Source of the DNA: Gaiellasilicea sp051005735
GTDB taxonomy: Bacteria > Actinomycetota > Thermoleophilia > Gaiellales > Gaiellaceae
Assembly (NCBI GenBank): GCA_051005735.1
Contig: JBPCJB010000162.1
Coordinates: forward strand, 1-24,813
DNA: 24,813 bases
Direction of reading: 5' to 3'
A program made the translations under genes and the position numbers. The notes beneath the pieces were generated by a model that saw only the letters and a list, made by a program, of their open reading frames with translations, had not been told where the DNA came from and did not search any database. Shown here piece by piece: positions 22,122-24,813 of the stretch. Position 1 is the first letter of the stretch; the number at the start of each line of letters is the position of its first letter.

Positions 22122-23102
22122 CGCACTGATCGTCTCGCGCACCGGGTCGAGCATCGTGACATGACCGAGCTTCCGTCCTGGTCGCGGCTCCTTGCCGTAG
22201 TGATGGACGTGCACCCCTCGGTGGGCGAGGAGCGCGGCCGGATCGGGGAGCTCGCCGATCAGATTCAGCATCACGACCTCGCCGCGCGGGGCCGTCGAGC
22301 CGAGCGGGAGGCCGAGGATCGCGCGCAAGTGGTTCTCGAACTGGCTCGTCTCCGCTCCCTCGATCGTCCAGTGGCCCGTGTTGTGGACGCGCGGCGCGAG
22401 CTCGTTCGCGACGAGGTCGCCGCCGAGGTCGAAGAGCTCGAGCGCGAGCACGCCGACGTAGCCGAGCTCGTCCAGGAGACGCGTCGCGTAGTCCTCGGCC
22501 TGTGCCTGGGGGGCGGCGGCCGCCGGCGCCGACGAGCTGCGCAGGATTCCCTCCGAGTGGATGTTCTCGATCAAGGGATAGAACGCCGTTTCGCCGCCGG
22601 CCCCGCGAACGGCGATCAGCGACAGCTCCCGGTCGAAGGGGACGAGTCCTTCGAGCAGATGCCCGGGGTCAAAGCCCGGACGTGTCTCCACCCGACGTTG
22701 TCCCTTTCCGTCATAGCCGAGCCGACGCGTCTTCAGAAGCGCCGGGAACGAGGTCACCTCCGCGTCGAGCGGCGCGGTCGGGATCCCGAGCCGGCGGAAG
22801 AGCCGCTTCTCGATCAACCGATCTTGGCAGGCCTCGAGGGCGCGGGCGTCCGGGAGGGCTCCCACGCGTCGCGCCGCCTCGACCGGCACGTTCTCGAACT
22901 CGTAGGTGACCGCGGCGGCGCCGTCCGCGAGCCGATCGAGCAGCGCCGGATCTTCGTATGCGCCGACGAGCAGCTCCCCCACCTCGCCGGCCGGCGCATC
23001 CGGCGCCGGATCGAGGAACCGGAACGAGAGCCCGAGTGGGATCCCGGCCAGCGCGAGCATCCGCCCGAGCTGACCACCCCCGATCACGCCGACGACGGTC
23101 AT
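22092..23102 (-). CDS. purK: N5-carboxyaminoimidazole ribonucleotide synthase
   Basis: 336 residues, an ATP-grasp enzyme that makes N5-CAIR from AIR, bicarbonate and ATP in purine synthesis. The N-terminal IGGGQLGRMLALAG opens the pre-ATP-grasp domain. LLKTRRLGYDGKGQRRV and ELAPRVHNTGHWTIEGAETSQFENHLRAILGLPLG are characteristic. The ATG at 23102 is chosen because the protein then begins MTVVGVIGGGQLG; upstream in-frame sequence is purE overlap. It is 16 bp after purE, whose product uses N5-CAIR. The last nine codons and the stop lie in the perfect hairpin. Confidence 0.97.
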   Translation of the reverse strand: MTVVGVIGGGQLGRMLALAGIPLGLSFRFLDPAPDAPAGEVGELLVGAYEDPALLDRLADGAAAVTYEFENVPVEAARRVGALPDARALEACQDRLIEKRLFRRLGIPTAPLDAEVTSFPALLKTRRLGYDGKGQRRVETRPGFDPGHLLEGLVPFDRELSLIAVRGAGGETAFYPLIENIHSEGILRSSSAPAAAAPQAQAEDYATRLLDELGYVGVLALELFDLGGDLVANELAPRVHNTGHWTIEGAETSQFENHLRAILGLPLGSTAPRGEVVMLNLIGELPDPAALLAHRGVHVHHYGKEPRPGRKLGHVTMLDPVRETISALSDLVLEQH

Positions 23103-23106
23103 CCCA

Positions 23107-23123
23107 AGTAACAGTCTGTTACT
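23107..23123. promoter_or_regulatory. Palindrome between purE and purK
   Basis: AGTAACAG-T-CTGTTACT (23107-23123) is a perfect 8+1+8 inverted repeat. It overlaps the purE TAA and ends 4 bp before the purK ATG, so it would form a hairpin across the purK ribosome-binding region. No obvious Shine-Dalgarno other than UUGGG precedes purK. It could tune purK translation or bind a protein. Confidence 0.6.
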
Positions 23124-23607
23124 CGGGCTCCGGGGATGCGAGGACGGACTCGGTCTGCTCGGAGCGGAATCGGGCCAGCCGCTCGCGGATCGCCGCATCC
23201 GAGCGTGCGAGGATCGCGGCCGCGAGCAGCGCCGCGTTGACGGCGCCGGCGCGACCGATCGCGAGCGTCCCGACCGGCACCCCAGCGGGCATCTGGACGA
23301 TCGAGAGGAGCGAGTCCACACCCTTCAGCGCCTTCGACTCGACCGGCACGCCGAGCACCGGTAGCGCGGTCTTCGCGGCAGCCATCCCCGGCAGGTGGGC
23401 GGCGCCGCCGGCACCTGCGATCAAGACCTGCAGCCCGCGCTCCTCGGCTCCAGCCGCGTACTCGAAGAGCAGGTCGGGCGTACGGTGCGCCGAGACGATC
23501 CGGTGCTCGAACGGCACCTCGAGCGCGGCGAGCGTCTCGCAGGCATGTCGCATCGTCTCCCAATCCGACTGCGAGCCCAGGAGCACGCCGACGAGCGGCT
23601 CGCTCAC
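23119..23607 (-). CDS. purE: N5-carboxyaminoimidazole ribonucleotide mutase
   Basis: 162 residues from a GTG start. Class I PurE, which moves the carboxyl group of N5-CAIR to make CAIR. Conserved features: GVLLGSQSDWETM (phosphate/carboxylate binding), VSAHRTPDLL, the glycine-rich IAGAGGAAHLPGMAAAKTALPVLGVPV, and QMPAGVPVGTLAIG. A charged, slightly extended C-terminus (RSEQTESVLASPEPE). It is 10 bp downstream of the HEAT-like gene and 16 bp upstream of purK. Confidence 0.97.
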   Translation of the reverse strand: MSEPLVGVLLGSQSDWETMRHACETLAALEVPFEHRIVSAHRTPDLLFEYAAGAEERGLQVLIAGAGGAAHLPGMAAAKTALPVLGVPVESKALKGVDSLLSIVQMPAGVPVGTLAIGRAGAVNAALLAAAILARSDAAIRERLARFRSEQTESVLASPEPE

Positions 23608-23617
23608 CGGCTGCCGC

Positions 23618-24115
23618 TCATCGTGTATTGGCGCGCTTCGTCAGCGCCGCGGCGATCGTCTTTGCGGTCTTGCGCAGCTCGGCGTCCGCCTCGTCGTCGT
23701 CGGCGAGCCCGTTCAGGACGAGGATCGTCTCGCGCTGCGGGGAGCCGTTCTTGAGGCAGACGATCGCGAGTCGGCGCACGGCGAGGTTCGGGTCGTTGCT
23801 CGCCAGCTCGTGCAGGAGCGCCCGCATCGAGTTGACGTCGCCGGGATGATCGCGCGAGAGCCCCTCGAGCGAGATCAGGGCCGAGCCGCGCGCAGCCGGA
23901 CTCTCGTCCTGGAGGCCACGACGGACGAGCTCGAGCTTCTGACGGAAGCGGAACTGGGCGATTGCGCGATACGCCTGTGAGCGAACGCGATAGTCCGCGC
24001 TTCTCGCCGCGTGCTCGATCTCGTCACCCCATTGAGACCGCAGCGTCGCGAGCGCGCTCTGATCGCCGGCCGCGGCGAGACCATCAGCTTCCGCCGCAGC
24101 CTCGGCGAGCGTCAT
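23618..24115 (-). CDS. HEAT-repeat-like alpha-helical protein
   Basis: 165 residues from ATG at 24115, in an ATGA overlap with the citrate synthase stop. It is almost entirely helical, with repeated pairs such as RVRSQAYRAIAQFRF, ESPAARGSALISLEGLS and DPNLAVRRLAIVCLKN that look like HEAT/PBS-lyase-type repeats, a protein-interaction scaffold. No enzymatic motif is seen. It is embedded between citrate synthase and purE, suggesting either a regulator or an unrelated passenger; its partner is unknown. Confidence 0.75.
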   Translation of the reverse strand: MTLAEAAAEADGLAAAGDQSALATLRSQWGDEIEHAARSADYRVRSQAYRAIAQFRFRQKLELVRRGLQDESPAARGSALISLEGLSRDHPGDVNSMRALLHELASNDPNLAVRRLAIVCLKNGSPQRETILVLNGLADDDEADAELRKTAKTIAAALTKRANTR

Positions 24116-24813
24116 CCGACGGCGGAGGCAGAGCGGGCGCCCGGGCCAACGTAGCGCGCGTTCGGCCGGAAGAGCCGCCCGGTGCGCTTCTGCTCGAGGA
24201 TGTGCGCCGACCAGCCGGCGACCCGCGAGCAGGCGAACATCGCCGGCGCAAGCGGCGGCGGGATCTCGGCGACATCGAGGACGACGGCCGAGTAGTACTC
24301 GACGTTCGTGGCGAGCACGCGGTCGGGCGAGCGCTCCTGCAGCGCCTTCAGCGCGACCTGCTCGAGCTCCTCGGCGACCTCGACGTTCGGAGCTCCAAGC
24401 TCCTTCGCAACCCCCTTGAGGAGGCGCGAGCGTGGGTCCTCGGCGCGATAGATCCGATGCCCGAAGCCCATGATCCGCTTGCCGCTGTCGAGCGTCTCCT
24501 GCACCCAACGCTCGGCATCGCCCGACGCGGCGACCTCCTCGAGCATCGGCTTGACGTAGGCCGGGGCGCCGCCGTGGAGCGGCCCCGAGAGCGCGCCGAC
24601 CGCCGACGACAGCGCGGCGCCGCAATCCGCTCCCGTCGAGGCCGTGACCCGCGCGGTGAAGGTCGAGGCGTTGAGCCCATGCTCGGCGGTGCAGATCCAG
24701 TAGGTGTCGATCGCCTTCGCGTGACGCGGATCGAACTCCCCTCGCCAGCGGAGCAGGAACTTCTCCGCGGCGGTCTCGCCCTCGGCGACGATGTCGTCGG
24801 GGACGACGTCCGA
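24112..24813 (-). CDS. Citrate synthase, C-terminal part (N-terminus beyond window)
   Basis: The last 233 residues are visible and the frame is open to base 24813. It condenses oxaloacetate and acetyl-CoA to citrate. Active-site features include AEHGLNASTFTARV (His), GPLHGGAPAYV (His), and GFGHRIYRAEDPRS (His). The catalytic acid region is NVEYYSAVVLD, where a glutamate stands at the position usually written as Asp. A 2-methylcitrate synthase cannot be excluded from this part alone. First visible gene of the operon with the HEAT-like protein, purE and purK. Confidence 0.95.
   Translation of the reverse strand, partial: SDVVPDDIVAEGETAAEKFLLRWRGEFDPRHAKAIDTYWICTAEHGLNASTFTARVTASTGADCGAALSSAVGALSGPLHGGAPAYVKPMLEEVAASGDAERWVQETLDSGKRIMGFGHRIYRAEDPRSRLLKGVAKELGAPNVEVAEELEQVALKALQERSPDRVLATNVEYYSAVVLDVAEIPPPLAPAMFACSRVAGWSAHILEQKRTGRLFRPNARYVGPGARSASAVG

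Overview
The window is a gene-dense, high-G+C bacterial chromosome segment. By eye the G+C is well above 60%, and long spurious open frames mirror most genes. Several gene families point to an actinobacterium: a NucS mismatch endonuclease, a three-subunit SdhABE-type succinate dehydrogenase, an ATP-type PEP carboxykinase, many GTG starts and several apparently leaderless starts. A deep-branching high-G+C lineage such as Thermoleophilia is my guess from gene style; it is not proven here.

Layout. The left edge (1-395) is the tail of an integrated element: the C-terminal half of a tyrosine integrase aimed at the 3' end of a tRNA-Ser(UGA) gene. From 396 to 4376, on the minus strand, lies a tight cluster: a membrane protein, a lipoprotein cytochrome c, a HAD hydrolase, serS and tRNA-Ser. 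The membrane protein's ATG overlaps the ATG of a divergent plus-strand SRPBCC gene, which leads into nucS and then a Phd/VapC toxin-antitoxin pair (4375-6367). Two overlapping, unusually short zinc-dehydrogenase-type genes (6364-8102, minus) diverge from an MFS exporter (8134-9378), which is followed by tRNA-Ala(CGC).

A minus-strand metallophosphoesterase (9491-10321) is separated from the succinate dehydrogenase operon by two tandem copies of a structured repeat of about 73 bp (10334-10479). The sdhA-sdhB-sdhE operon (10498-14174) and pckA (14285-15868) are central-carbon genes. They are followed by a P1-family peptidase (plus), an RHH/PIN toxin-antitoxin pair, an ABC exporter and an alpha/beta hydrolase (minus). 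Two overlapping Xer recombinases and a tiny zinc-ribbon membrane protein (20195-22086, plus) then converge on a citrate synthase, HEAT-like, purE, purK operon (22092-24813, minus).

How the genes work together. The core metabolic set is citrate synthase, SdhABE and PckA (TCA cycle and gluconeogenesis) plus PurE and PurK (purine synthesis). Information-processing genes are serS with its tRNA substrate, nucS and xerC/xerD. Accessory genes are the integrase and two PIN-toxin modules. Translational coupling is very common: ATGA/GTGA overlaps, and two junctions where the only plausible start is CTG. No CRISPR array, rRNA or phage structural gene was seen. The most unusual features are the structured tandem repeat after sdhE, palindromes at both ends of purK, a dehydrogenase paralogue that seems to have lost its zinc sites, and a type-E-like SdhABE with no membrane anchor gene.
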